64,000 bases of DNA from positions 434,001-498,000 of the forward strand of contig NC_090134.1 of assembly GCF_040581485.1 (NCBI RefSeq), in the 5' to 3' direction. This DNA is from Linepithema humile (lineage: Eukaryota; Arthropoda; Insecta; Hymenoptera; Formicidae). Each line of letters starts with the position of its first letter. Position 1 is the first letter of the stretch. Both the position numbers and the translations under genes were made by a program. The notes under the pieces are model-generated. The model was not told the origin of the DNA. It ran no database searches and saw only the letters and a list, made by a program, of their open reading frames with translations. This document shows positions 1 through 13,500 of the stretch, one piece after another.

Positions 1-2890
1 CGTATGCACACACGCGCGTATACACGCCGTGTACTTCGCAAATTAGCACCTTACGCGAGCATACAAATAAGCCACCTAGCCACGTGTGTACCTACTCCAT
101 CCGAGCTGCCTATGTGTAGCCTCTCCTCGTCCTCGCTCTTCCTCCTTTCCATTCCTCTCTCTGACGCTTTCATCCTCTCCAATCTAACGGATTCCTATCA
201 CTCTCTAACTCTCACACGTAATGTCGTCCTTAACTCTGAGAAACGCAGGTGAAATTTTATAATAGAAAACCAGTGACAGAAATCCAGCAGATGCACATCC
301 AGCACATCCTGCCTCCCCCTTTGATGAAGGATCTTCAATAATAAAACAAAAAGAACGAAAACACTCATTTCTAGTGCGGAATTATTATTTAGTAGATACT
401 TTTACATATAAAATGTTTATCCAGCAGTGAGACACCACGCGTCAAGGTAGAAGAGAATCGAGGCAAGAAAGAAATCAAGACGATGGAAATGAGATTCGGC
501 GAGATATCGTATACATTTCGCTCAAATGGCGATCGTAGCGCAACAATTTTTGTTACGTAGCAAATATCGATTGAGATCCCGGTTATGGCCAAGAATACTT
601 TCTCACAATATCGCGCGGCACGAGTAAAGTGGCGCTTCTCGATCTTTGGCGGGTCTTCAACGGCGAGTAGCGATGAATAGAATCGACAGCGCTTAATCTC
701 GTTAGCACGTGGTGCGCTCGGTAATGCGATCGATACGAGGAGGCCGAGTGGACGTTTTCATCACACTCGCTTGGGGGCGTGTCGGAACGAACACGCGAAC
801 GCACAAACGTGGCCAACGAAGCGGCTCGTAAATCGATTTATGCGTATATATCGACGCCGCCGAGGTGTTCGAGCGAGAAGATCACGTCGCGCGATACGCG
901 ATCATTAATAACGATCCGTGAGTCGACCGAAATTTTCTTTTCGACCATTTAGCCGATGACAATGACGATGATGGAAGGCTCGTTTGTTCGTCGAGCAGCG
1001 GTCACTCCCGTAATTTTTGGTCTTCTGATAAAAATCGGCAGTCGCCCGAAGCGCCATACGGCGTCAGATTCGAGAAATAAAAACCAGGATAGATAATAAT
1101 TCGAATTATTTTGATGGAGAACAAAACTAAAGTTGAATTTAGAAAACTCAAATTATGATATTATATAAAATATTTTTACCATGTGGAAAAAATTTCGCTG
1201 AATTAAAAAAATAAGCCAAAGTTTTATTTAAATTCACTCATCACATTTCCAGCCAGATATTCTAAAGATCATTAAACATTTTTCTGTGCAAGTTCAACCA
1301 CTGCTGGTCGATCGAACAAAATTTCACAAATGTATATTTTCCACCAAACTAATGGTCTCCTACGTTTACCGCGGACTTCAAACATCACTATTTCATTGTA
1401 AAATTATGGTTGTTTGATTTTTTCGCTCAATGTGTTACGTTCGTGAGGAAATTGGCACCTTGGAAAATAACACAAGCGAACCTCGCGACTAACAATTTTC
1501 GCGGGACAATTTTATTGTTTCTAGCGCAAGTAAGCCGCACGAGACATACTCATAATCTCGAACTCGCAGTTACAATAAGAACGGAAGTTTGCTCTGCCAA
1601 CGGAGGACGGCTTATCCGGCGTCGCATAAAAATTTATAGGCGCGATAATAGGTATGTGCGCGAGTTACGCGCGAATACGACCAGTTGGAAACTCGTTGTG
1701 ACAGCGTATGATACGTGAAAACTCGAGGTAAAATTCTATTTTTCCTTCTTGCAAGCATGATTAAGATTTATACATATGGAAAAGGAAAAATAAAGAATAC
1801 AAAATGAGAAATGACAAGTGAAAGAATCAATCTTGAATATTTGCATTCTTACAATTTTTCCTCTAATATGTATGTAAATGTGCATAAATTTATAAAGATA
1901 CGAAAATTTCAAATGCGAAAGACAGAGAAAAAAATTCTTGAAAAATACAACGCTACGATAAAAACGGTGAAATTCCTGTAAAATTAAATCCTCTTCAATA
2001 AAATAAAATTTATTTATTCGATAAAATTGAATTGTGGGCAATGTATTGTAAAATTAATATACAAGCGTAATTTAGTAATTTACGAAATCAGCAATATCGA
2101 GAAATGATGAAACATTGAGATACGCTTTTTTGAAATGGAAAAGTGGACTGATACGAGTTAACGAGAGGAGCCATCAGAGTCGCGAGTTAATTAGGATCGG
2201 GAAATTGGTTACTGCAAGATTGATCGTCGGCAAGCATCGATCGTGGCAAGCCAGAGACGAGAGGAGACTGGACGTGGGATATATGCCCGTTCGTAATCGA
2301 TATCGACACTTTGAGAGAGGAAGGTTGTGCTGCGCGCGTTCGAGTGCCCCGGTTTCTTCGCGGAACGCTTCACTATCCTATTAGTGCTTTAGCGTGGACT
2401 GGAGAATCACGTCTGTCTGCTATTTGTGGAAGGTAATACGGTAGAATGTCGGCTAAATGGCATCGCCGATACACACAGACGCGATTACTCCAAATCACCT
2501 TTGAATCAGACGCGCAAAGAAAACTTGTCTTCCCGTTACGTAAAGACCGACGTCAAATGATAGAGCGACTCTTGTCGGGAATGGAGGTAAAAATTGAAAA
2601 ACGCGGAAAAACCCGTCGCGATCGAGCGACTCCTGGAGATCACGGCGCGCGAGAGTCCCTGTGGAAAACTTGTGCATTGTGGACTCAATGCGTTTCGACA
2701 AAATGTATATTAAAGTACAATGTATATGCAATTTGCAGAGCAAATCTGACCTCTCCGTATGCTTCCTTAGGTTCTCGAATAATGGTACTCTCTGAACACC
2801 AACAGTATATTTGACGAAACCAAATACGTTATTGTGTTCTACGCTCTCAGATATCATCCAAAAATAGTATCCGTAAATGAAAACTTTCCT
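1..2890. other. Non-coding stretch, no gene recognised
   Basis: CpG-rich DNA fills about 1-1080 and 2110-2890, with a strongly AT-rich segment between about 1080 and 2110. Open frames on both strands reach at most 136 codons (2495-2905, minus), and none shows a recognisable domain, a splice-bounded exon or a signal peptide. This stretch reads as intergenic or intronic insect DNA. Short exons, which cannot be recognised without alignment or transcripts, remain possible. Confidence 0.6.
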
Positions 2891-2897
2891 TCCTTTT

Positions 2898-3297
2898 AAG
2901 CCCATTCTAGATGATCTATAATAATATACACAATTCGCAAGAGAAATGAAGATAGAATTCTATGTATATATTCTATGTACAATTTTATCGGCCATATAAG
3001 ATTTGAAATTCATTTAATTTAGAACAGTTTTAAACCCGATTTAGACGATCTATAATTCGCGACAGAAATTGAGATTGATATCTATTAACTCATTTAAGTA
3101 ATAAAAAATGTTTAAAAAATTTATAATACAGTCTGCCGAAATATATGTATATCAGTGATATGCATTTTGTATGTATTCTTCACATATTTTCCATTGGATA
3201 AAATTGAAAATATATTTTCCATCTCAAATTCTATGTATTCACGAATTATATGTATAGATCGTCTAAAACGAAATCGTTTCAAATCATTTTAATTTCA
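2898..3297. repeat. Degenerate local repeat with direct and inverted copies
   Basis: A motif of about 50 bp around GATCTATA occurs in direct orientation at about 2898-2960 and 3031-3080. The second copy lacks about 13 bp. An inverted, diverged copy lies at about 3252-3297, where TATAGATCGTCTAAAACG mirrors the segment at 3030-3054. The inverted arms (3000-3054 against 3252-3297) also share the flanking GATTTGAAA...TTTAAT pattern. This looks like the remains of a short non-autonomous transposon or foldback element. No coding capacity is present and the family is not identified. Confidence 0.5.
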
Positions 3298-3861
3298 GGA
3301 ATCACGTCTATCAACGAAAAATATTCAATCGTTTAGCAAGTCTAAAAGCATTTTTTCACGATCCATATTCATACGTCACTCTTGATCATACTGATTTAAT
3401 TAATTTATTTTGTCACTTCGGCGTTCTATATCAGCACGCGAGTTTATCACGGATCATCGGGTCGCAAGATTATCAAGAGACGACAAACAACGAAAAAAAA
3501 ACCAGTGGTTGCGAGCAGCTTCCGTGATTAGCCGACGGATTTACTTGCCGTCGTCGTTGATCGCGCGATTCAATTTGCATTTATATTGTATTAATTCAAA
3601 GGAACGGGCGGGCGATGCGGAGGAGCAGACGGTAAACGACCGACGAGAATAAGGACGATGGAAGAAGTAACAGACGCAGCGACACAGGCAGGAGCAGTTT
3701 ACCCTGTGCGCCACCAATTTTCCAAATTACATTGTGGAAAACGCTCGCGAAAAGCTTACGAAAATGTCTTTTTTTTCATGCCCCGGAATCATGTTCTTTC
3801 CTCGATATCGTCCTACGCCATTAAAGGAGCAAAAGTGCGGATATCCTATTAAACTTAAATG

Positions 3862-3926
3862 CAGTAGAGTCCTGATAATTCGAAACCCGATAGTTCGAAA
3901 TTCGATAGCCCGAGGGTCCGTATAGT
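3862..3926. mobile_element. Possible transposon terminus, cut-and-paste type
   Basis: The segment starts CAGTAGAGTCCTGATAATTC and continues with repeated 'TAATTCGAAA / TAGTTCGAAA / GATAGCCCGA' phrases. Starts of the form CAGTAGAGTC followed by TTCGAA-rich sequence resemble termini of pogo/Tigger-like Tc1-mariner superfamily elements. That resemblance is from memory of the families and was not searched. No matching inverted end was found nearby and no transposase is seen, so this would be a solo end or an old fragment. Confidence 0.3.
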
Positions 3927-4096
3927 TCAAGGCAAACTAAAGATAACTATTGCTTTTTCGAAGTAAAGTAACTTTCTTACTCTTTTATTTTTTTTCTTAT
4001 AAAATATATTTTCCGCTTGCATAATCTCAAGTGTCTAAATCATGAATACAATATCGTTTTAATTAATCAATCAAGTAATATAAACTGTTTTTTTTT
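3898..4096. other. AT-rich spacer
   Basis: This is AT-rich sequence with poly-T runs between the possible transposon end and the (CT)n tract. It carries no coding or structural signal. Confidence 0.5.
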
Positions 4097-4118
4097 CTCT
4101 CTCTCTCTCTCTCTCTCT
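4097..4118 (+). repeat. (CT)n microsatellite
   Basis: About eleven CT units directly follow a T-run. Shortly downstream, a 13-bp unit, TTCTTACTCCGT plus one base, is repeated twice in tandem (4136-4161). Confidence 0.9.
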
Positions 4119-4161
4119 ATTTTATCATCACAAATTTCTTACTCCGTCTTCTTACTCCGTG

Positions 4162-7100
4162 ATTCGAGTTTTATCTAAGCTGGTTTCGATTCTATCTAAA
4201 TAAAAAACCAAGGGAATTTTACTATATTTCCAACAGCGCCACGTTTGCGCGTAATGTATGGCTCGCATTGTGCAGTTTCGGGAAAATACGAGAGCATACG
4301 GCTCCGGCGAAGAACAGCGACGACGAGAGCAATATAATTCTCATCAGGGACCATCGCGTGCGGCCGGTGCATCGTAAACCGCACACACCGCGGAATCGTA
4401 ATCGAATTGAAAGCCCGGTCGGGCGCCACGACGAGACGGGGCGTCGTTCTACGAATTACGAACGATGTGTCGTCGAAAGGGTGAAACCTCGAAAGAGAGC
4501 GGAAACCCATTCAGTGTCCGGCATGCACATGTAAAATGTATGTACTTACGTCCAAGTTGACAGACAATTAAAAGCAACTACTCGTCACTGCTCGTATTTA
4601 TCCAGATTTATGTACAATTTTTCGTTAAAAAGGTCGTTTTGTTTATTATATTATTTTCGCAAGTTATATTACGAAATAATAGTTTCAAAATATATTTATA
4701 GTTATAACAGCTTAAAATTAATAACAACACTATTATATCCTAAACGAGGCTAAATCATTAAAATAAAATGTATAGATTTATCGCAAAAAATCAGCTTTAA
4801 TATTTAATAAAGATAATAATAATAATATTGATTATTAGTGATCTTTAAATACAATCTGCGCAAAATTTTCAGCATTTTTCGCGTCTATGATCTCGCGCAG
4901 TCAGCATACACAAGAGATTTGTCTTTCTTCAAGTACACCTCGCCTATCCATTATTTCACGTGACCATCGATATAAACGTATTCTTTGTAACGCGTCCAAC
5001 TTAGTCATCAGACAAGTCGTTTAAATAGAGTAACTTATCGGATTATTCTCTCTTCAAAGCGTTCTCTCTCTCTCTCTCTTCACTCGCCTCATTACGCCGT
5101 ATTGTCGGAATCATTATCGATACAACGCGGTCCTTTAGAGCCACTCCTGCTGTCGGATGTCGGAGCCCTTGGCCACCGATGCCAGGTATCATACATCATG
5201 CCATTTTTGCCCGGCTACGCGCGACTTCCCCCGTTTTATCACAGGTGGCTTGAACATTTGTCAAAAGCACCGGGAATCAAAGCGAATGCGCGCCATGCGA
5301 GAACCTCGAGAGCGAAGAATTTGCTTTTAGCTATTTAGCAAAACGTCGATGCCAGTCCGCGCAAAAAAAATATAAATATTTCACATCCCCCACATCTCTC
5401 TTTCACATATAAAAATTTTAAAAACTAATTAATCTTAAATAATTAAAGACCTATTTCTTTCTCAAATTATTTATTATCTAAATAACTTGATTGCGTGTAA
5501 AAATGTTTTTTTCACTTGATATTTCTTTATAGATCACTACTGACATATTATATTTATCTATGACAATGTCATATCTCCTGAAAACAAATTGAAGTTTGAA
5601 GTTAATAAACGATTTGATAAATGTCAAAACAGTCTCGGATCAATCATAGCTTACTTAATAAATCAATCATTATTCCAGACAATAAATAAAGATTGATGAA
5701 TAGGAAATAATGATAAATCCTTCAAACAGAAATTCATGGACTCCAGATCCGGAAAGCTGAATGAATGCTTCGTAAATACGAGCTTATAATTAATTACGCT
5801 TTCAATCAGAGATTGAATATAACGTATGATGATTTTCGACTGTGTATACCGCCCTTAACGTATCATATTTCTTCGAAGCACGACGCGGAAGACTTCACGG
5901 GTCGGTTCGAGAGTGCGGTATACACGTCTCTCGCGTAGACTCGCGGCTCTCGTGTGACTAAGATTAAAATGTATGCCTCTCGAACGCGTGGAGAGTCGAC
6001 TAGTGGCGAGGTCGAGGCCTGCCCCATAAATCATCCTTCCCTGAAAATTTCAAGTAGCGCTCGGCTCGGCCGCCGAGAGGCGGATCACGCCGTTGCTGCA
6101 ACTTGTGCAACGTTCCGCTATTACGGGTGTGTCCAAAAAAGGTGCACGCCAGTAGCAGCTGGAACGAGTTCGACGGGAAAATCTCAAGTGGAGTCTTTCC
6201 CAGGGGAAATTTAATCCAACATCTCTTTATATTCGTAGATTTTTAAATTTTTCAAAATCGATATTTCAACAAATTGCATTTTGGCAGAAGATTTATCAAT
6301 TTCATTCGCCGCGAATTGTCTGAAAAACGAAAATCTTTGCTATTTGTATTACAGATCTAATATTAATTTTCTTAGATAAATTTGCTTAATCTCTCCCTTC
6401 GGTATTTAATGCTAAGGAATACGCGAATTGCAATTTGTGAAGCTCTCGAGAGAAAATAAAATGGAAATGAAGCAAAGATTAATACAGAAATTTATAATAT
6501 GTTCCTGGATAAAGATTCGAAGACAAACTTTCCTAGCAATTTAAACTGCGATCACTCGAGTATGTAGGCTTCGATCACTCAAATGTCATCGAAAAAGCAA
6601 AATCGAATTAGATACAAGATGGAGAATTAGAGAGAAAGTGTAATGGCATTCGGGAAAATAATCATGCAATGAGAACCATATGGACACTCATCAGCGAACA
6701 CATGCCGCTAAAGCATAACGTAAACCTTACGAAACACCCCGTATAAGAGGGATATATGTACAGAGCGTGCAGGTTCACAGTGTACACACGTTAGGTGTGA
6801 CGAATATGCACGAATGACGATCCGTGTAACGAGCACTGGTATGCATCGCTGTGTGTATATGTGTACGCATGCATGTGCACCTCTCGAGTGTCGAGGCTTT
6901 CCGTAAGCATTGACAGAGTATGTACATCGCGCAAATAGGTCGCGGGTCAACGGCCATTCGAGGCTACATCCCGTTTATCATTACTGTATGATCTACAGCC
7001 GGGAAAAGGGAAGGCATTCGCTCTCTCGCCCGCTCGGAAGAGAGCAACGCGAGTCGCGCTCTTCGTCACGCTGTGAGACGAATATGCAAGTGTCGACTTC

Positions 7101-9721
7101 ACACATGTCATCTCTATGCATCTTCCAAAGGTGTGTTTAATCCATTCATTTTGTGATTTATTATATAATCAATTCTTGAAAAAGTTTACTTTTCAAAAAA
7201 CGTAATCAATCATTCGCCAAATAGTTTCTTTCGCCCGACAAACTTGAAAATACGTCTGCAAAAATTCTATTGTCAGAAAAAAAGTAACAGAGTTTTAAAT
7301 TTTTATTCACATGTATAGCTTTCATATCTTCCGCTATAACAGATTTTATAGTACTGTGTATATGTACACTGTCGATTTACACAACAAGCGGATTCGTTTT
7401 ACGTGATGATCAAAATTACGAAAAAAGAGAGAGTTTAAAGCCATGGCGAATGAGCGAGAATAAGTGAGAATGAGCGAATGCGAGAGAGAGAGGCCGCGAT
7501 TGAATGAATGAAACCATTCAGATAACATGTTTATGCGCTCACCGGCGCAACGAGCACGGCGATCGGCCGAGCCGGCCGGCACGAGCAACAATCCGGAAAG
7601 CAGATGGCACACCAGGTATAACGGCGGATTATATATCGCTTGTTAAGGCATGCGATAATAATAAAGCGCGTAATCTCCCGCAATAAATGGACGCGCGTGT
7701 CCGATAACAACCATTCGTTGCGGGTTGAGAGAAACGATCCCGAAAGCAGCGGAAGACTTTAATCGATATGTATCTCTTGCAAATTTGACATCAATATTTA
7801 TATTAAAAGTATCATTTTTATAAGGAGCGTTTCTTGTGTGAAAAAACTATTCGCCCCTAATAAAAATAACAAAGGAAACAGGAAAGTTTGTTTGTCACAA
7901 ACTCTCAATTTTCAGCACTAACAAAATTTCTTCTCATCTCTTTAAATTATAGTTCTTTTGAAATTTGTTTTAAGTTAAATAAAAAATATCATTTTATTAT
8001 CTATTTACATTTCGAAGTATATTGTATAGCTTTCAAAAATTTCTTTAATATTTGTTATTTCGACATTTTTGAAAAAAATCAAACAAAATTGATAAAACCT
8101 TTTTCAAAAAATTTGTGATAAAAAATCCGATAAGTTTAACGCCCCAAAATGTATAGGAAGTATGACATTCTATAATATTTATTGATATTGTTTGTTTTTT
8201 TCATTGCACTTCCATCTGCATTCGGATCGTATTTGCTTTTATTTTCTTTTTTCTCATTTTTTTTTTGATGATCCAATGTTTTTCTATATTTTTATTTATA
8301 TTTTATAATATTCCTTGCAATAACGCAATGGACTTGGCCGGTCAAACCAATATCATATAATAATCCATGTTTTTCAAATCAAAGTGAAGTATATTTGTTA
8401 CGCTGCCGCGGCTTTTCGGTGCATGAGATCCCGGCGGGCGCGTTTCGTAAAATCTGAAAATTAATTTCACGTCAGAACACGGAATCCCGGCGGAAACGAA
8501 GCAGACATGGGCGGTGGCGGCGGAGAATCCCCTCCGTGTGATGCAGGGCGACAAGCTCGCAGATCCTGAATAGATAATGCAAGAGCCGCATGATGAAGAT
8601 CTCATCAGTTCCGCGTAATTACCTCCCACGCGAGAAGCCGTCTACGAAAGGTTGTTACATCTGCGGCGGATAGCCGTCTTACCTACGTAATTTTCACAGT
8701 CTGGACGTATATACGTGTGTATACGCGCGACTATGTAGGTGCATAATGTTCTTGCAATACATACACGAGGGAGCTCATGAACACGTTTTCACGGAAACTT
8801 TGAGAGGTTTCCACCGTGGCGATTGCACGCTCCATTCTCAAAGATACCCCCCGTTCCGGTTGGTCAAAAGAGGTCAGAAATGGACCAATTTCGCTAACAG
8901 AGCAGTCTATTTAAAGTCAGAAAACGTTTGAGATCTTTTGTCCATTGTTTAAGCTACTTTGGTTCAAATTAAAAATACGTTAATTTAAATTAAAAAGAAA
9001 ATCTCTGGTACATTAATTAAATTAATTTAATGAAAAAACTCGTAAACTTTTTTCCAATCTGATTCTTACGATAAAACAACGTAACAAAAAATTGCATGTT
9101 TTTACTTATATTAGAAAAATGTGAATTATTAGAAATGGTAAAAAAATAAGCAAACCTTTTTGTTTCCCAAATTAATTGAAAACGTATCATTACTTTTTGA
9201 CTTTACCCCGTATTTTTTCATATTAATTAACTTTGAAAACAAATTCAACAATTTAAAAACACGTGAATTATAATTTTGCAGGAATTTAATTCTATCAAAC
9301 TGAGACTTCAGAATATAATATTTCATATGCCACTCCAATTATAAAACATCAGCTATCACGATAGTGCATAGTGCACAAACCAACGAATAAACCAATGAAT
9401 GAAGAACCAATTCGAGTATAGCAGTGGGGACACATTTCTCGGATTGATGCAACGTTTCTAACAATGTAACGGTTTCAGAATCGCGGCAAACGCCTCTCAC
9501 CGTTAGCGATAATTCTTCTTTTAGCATCGTATGACACGTTAGACGCCGATTCTGGTCTCCTGGTCTTTGTGTAGAATTTGCGTTTTTTTCTCGGTCACAT
9601 TACACCGGCGCGTAATCCGCGCTTCCGTAAATGTAAAGTGACTCTGCTTTCCACCTTGTGCTTGCATCGCGTGTATACAGCGATGTCGTGCGGGTACCGT
9701 TACCGACGAGTTTTAATCTGT

Positions 9722-9722
<1 letters not shown>
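4162..9722. other. Long non-coding stretch, no gene recognised
   Basis: AT-rich spans (about 4560-4860, 5360-5800, 6230-6540, 7140-7360, 7780-8330, 8935-9340) alternate with CpG-rich spans (about 4220-4530, 5840-6210, 6700-7140, 7500-7760, 8400-8930). A short (CT)n run lies near 5065-5080. Perfect 11-bp inverted arms, GTGTATACCGC and its complement, lie at 5842-5852 and 5915-5925. Open frames stay below 105 codons and match nothing I recognise. Confidence 0.6.
7448..7487 (+). repeat. Short tandem repeat, 10-bp unit GAATRAGYGA
   Basis: Three units of GAATGAGCGA, GAATAAGTGA and GAATGAGCGA follow one another and run into a degenerate fourth unit and a GA run. This is a small imperfect minisatellite of no known function. 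Confidence 0.75.
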
Positions 9723-9757
<35 letters not shown>

Positions 9758-9761
9758 ACAG
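9723..9761 (+). repeat. (CA)n microsatellite
   Basis: About nineteen CA units with one interruption (CATACA near the 3' end). It is a typical dinucleotide repeat and probably polymorphic. Confidence 0.92.
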
Positions 9762-12700
9762 TAGTTGACTCTAATCTCTGTGCTTCTTAAGTAGTCGGAA
9801 ACCAAAAGTCATGCAACGATAGATATATAGATATATTTCGTTACTGGGACATACTCACCGCGCGGATATTGTATCGCTAATGAAAATTCGAATTATTTGA
9901 TAAAAATTTTGTTCCTCTATTAACTAAATTATTTCTTGAAATTTAACATGTGAATTTAACAACATGTAAAATACGTAAAGTAAAATACAAAAAAGTAAAT
10001 CTTCGGAAAAAAAGTATATTGATGTATTTCCAAATTATAAAGACCGACGAGTGAAAGAAAATGCAAAAAGATGAAAAAGAGAATAATAGAGTATTTATTT
10101 TCAAAGATTTGGAAGTAATTTGAAAATTGGAGGATTAAGCGACCGAGTTAGCAAGATAACGACCTTAACGCTCACGAGGCGTGTAAATTTCCGGCCTCGC
10201 TCTGTAATACACTGCGGCGCGACGCGAACTATGTCGCTGACGCAAATTCCCTTCTTCGCGTAAGCGTAACCTAATTTCTTCTTGTGCCCTACGTCACCCC
10301 GACTCCGCCGCGCGCTTAATGAAAACTCGCAGTCTCTATGGGAGAGATATTCGGCCGACCTACGGCGCGGTAAACGAGGCAAAAAGGCACACGCGGAGCC
10401 GCCCCGGACTTTGCGCTTGCGATAAATGATACCGTGCGATCATTCGAACCCAGCGGAGATCGAGAATTCATGGCGAGAATCCCGACGTTTTTTATGCTTG
10501 CGTTTCGCCGTAATTAATGCCAAGTGCTTTCACAGTTGGGTAAGCGTTTCTTATCGCGACTGTTATCTGCTCCAACACGCTGCGCCTGTTGTAACCACGA
10601 TTATTTCTCGATAAAGTATCTCTCCGTTACGCTGATATTTTCAATAATATATACGAGAAAATATGAAGAAGAATAAACAGAATGTATAGCATATTATCGA
10701 TAGATGTATGTATATACATATCTATAACTTTCACGATGTCTTTTTTTCATTCAGATATTACAGCTGAAATAAAGAAATCCAGTTAATAATAAAATTAATA
10801 ACAATAAAACTGAAAATATTTTCAGTGTAATAAAACAGCAAGAGAAACAAAACTTTACTTTTAAAAATAATTGAAAAAGCTCATAATAAACAGCTGGATT
10901 ACTTTTACCACAAAATTAAATGAAACATATCGAACATTTCAGCATGTTTTTACCTGAAAATAATACACAATAACACGCAGAATAAAATTGTGCTTCTATC
11001 TTAATATTAACAAAATTGTGAATCTCTATCTCAATATATGAATCTCGCTTTCAAACATAACAATTTTACAGAAAGAAATTCAATTTAAAGTTTAATAGAT
11101 AATAAATAAAAAATTGAACAAATCCCCTTATCAAATTATTTTAAAAAACATTGGTCTCAAATCTGGAAGAATCTGGGCCATTCGCCTGGATTTCGCTTGT
11201 ATATACAGTTCTATAAATCATGTCGAGAAGCACCTATTCGTAGGGTTTATACAGAGCAAAGGCTGGCGAGATGCTCCGAAATTAACGATGCGGCAGCACG
11301 AATAGTAACGTCCTGCGCGCGCGGGGGTGTTTGTTAAGCAAAGCTTATCTCGCACTGTAGTCTTTACCTACCTACCTACCCCCCGTAACCCTTTCGACCG
11401 CCCCAGGGCGAATGAGGTGAGTCCTAGTAGAGCGCCATTATTCACGTTTTTACCGGTATGCTACGTGTAACTCACCGGATGACCCACTTGCGCCGAGCAT
11501 AATCCAAGATCTATCACGGACGAAATTTCCGAGATACTACGTGTATTCCAAGAAATTTCGGCGCGCTGATAGCCGTTGAATTATCAGTCGTTTGAGTATC
11601 GTTCGCGAGCTATCGGGTATCGGAATATCGATTTTAAAGAAATCGAAATCCGCTCTGCCGCTTTCTTGCTATTTTTTTGTGAATATATCGTTTTAGCGCA
11701 ACACACTAAAGTAGTGATCATTATGGATGCAAATAACGTGGAGTTTCTCTAAAACAGACAATAAAATCTAGTAGAATTATGTTTTTTTATGATTTTAATT
11801 TGTTTGTTTAATTCTTTATTTTCATCTTTCTTAAACAAAAATTTTAAATCTTAACTGTTTGGAAATAAGTTCTTCAATTTTAGTATAGATCTTCCAAGAT
11901 ACGCATTATATGTAATATCAAATATTCTAATAATTTACGAGAAAATGTACTACGCAGTCACAAATATTATGCAACATAATGGTAAGTGAGGAAAAAAGAA
12001 AAAATAAAATGTGTCGCGAGATACAGTATTATGCCTCCTATAACTGAGCGAGCGATATCATCGCCGTCATTTGTCTCCGGCCGAGCGAGCGGACGAGATT
12101 TCACTTCGACTTGTTTCGCTATTCCACCTGCGTCACGAAACTTTCATGTTTATGAAACGACTGGGGGAGCTCAGAAAATAACGTAAATCCCGGCACTCGC
12201 GCAACGAGCTGGAGTTACTGGGGTAGAATGCAAATCTTCCGATACGCTCCCGCCCCGCGAGAAAGACACGTAAACTCCGAACGGACTATTTAAAAGTACA
12301 CATGCTATATAGTCAGAGTGGTCGAAATACTTTTTGTTTGTAGAATATTTTATCGATGGCTTAACCCAATAACGACGATGGAAAAACATTTTTATTTTTA
12401 GAATAAAAGTTTTATTATCATTCCATTTGCTTTATTATCTTTTACCTTGAAAATAAAGTGCAATTTTTCAGATACAGCAAAAATTTTTGCATAATTCTAT
12501 TATATCTAATTGATATAGAGACCTTTCAAAAATAAAATTTATTATAGTTTAATTAAAAATTTTTATATTATAATTATATATGATATTTCATCATATTATT
12601 CAATATGATCTTACAAATCACATGCCGCTACTCGATTCTAGAATTGTAATACAGAAATCGATTTCAAGCCTCTCTGTATTTGCAAAAAATTGATGTGTTT

Positions 12701-13448
12701 CACTTATTTTCTATTAAGCACTTTCAGTAAGCTTCCGAAAAACAATTTGAATAATACAGTGTTTGAAAGACATCAGTTAGAAAACATAAATTTCTTACAT
12801 ATTGATCGCTTTGATGATTTCATCAACACGTCTCGACACATCCAACATTTATTACAACGTATCCGGGACTCGGGCGGGTATTCACATAGATAGCGGCGCG
12901 CTCCACGTGACCGGTCTCAGACGCCGCTAATAAGACCGACCGATAAATGGCGAAAGAAAATGACGAGGAGGGTGCACTGAGCGTGATAAATCGCGGAGGA
13001 CCGCCCCCCTCCCGTGCTGAATAGGATTCCCATGATTTATCGCGACAAGATATCAACGGGGATAAAGAGCTCTCTCGCGGCGCTCTCGGCCGCTACGAAT
13101 CGATCCGTCGCTCGATACTCACCATCCGACGCTATTTGTTACGGCGCAATGAGGAACCTAAGGCGCCGTTCGTATCGTTGGCGTGAAGAGACGCGCCCTC
13201 AGAGAGATGCGTACGGGGGTGCAGATGCACCAACACGCTCGCATTTATAGTGCAACAATCTTTTTGTGTAAAATATTTTACATATTTTGAGAATAAAATA
13301 GAAGGCATTAATAATTGAAAAAAAAAGGTCACAAGAATGACTATAATAAACAACGAGTGCATTATTTTCTGCAAGACATTCTCATCTCTGCGGTAAAACA
13401 TGAACAATTAAAAGAGCACGTTGCGTCTCTTTGAAAAAGAAAAGCAAT
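9762..13448. other. Non-coding stretch, no gene recognised
   Basis: CpG-rich blocks (about 10130-10620, 11160-11660, 12030-12290, 12830-13250) alternate with AT-rich spacers (about 9890-10130, 10620-11110, 11690-11990, 12390-12830). A small (CTAC)n run followed by C's lies near 11366-11383. A frame at 12690-12893 has a somewhat protein-like composition (67 codons). It is too short to support and matches nothing known to me. Confidence 0.6.
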
Positions 13449-13500
13449 ATCTCTCACTCCGCTCGTAAAGAATCATTCGTTCTTACGAGCGCGGAGAGAT
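13449..13500. other. Imperfect hairpin of about 20 bp stem
   Basis: The arms ATCTCTCACTCCGCTCGTAA at the left and TTACGAGCGCGGAGAGAT at the right are near-perfect complements. They differ by a small bulge in the left arm and enclose a loop of about seven bases centred on TCATTCG. Transcribed on either strand this would fold into a compact stem-loop of about 52 nt. It is slightly short for a canonical animal pre-miRNA, and flanking pairing is weak. It could be a foldback element or a structured RNA; there is no direct evidence for transcription. Confidence 0.5.

Noticed and set aside
11410..11422. Consensus splice donor GAG/GTGAGT
   Set aside because: A single short motif is expected by chance, and no acceptor-bounded open exon lies upstream.
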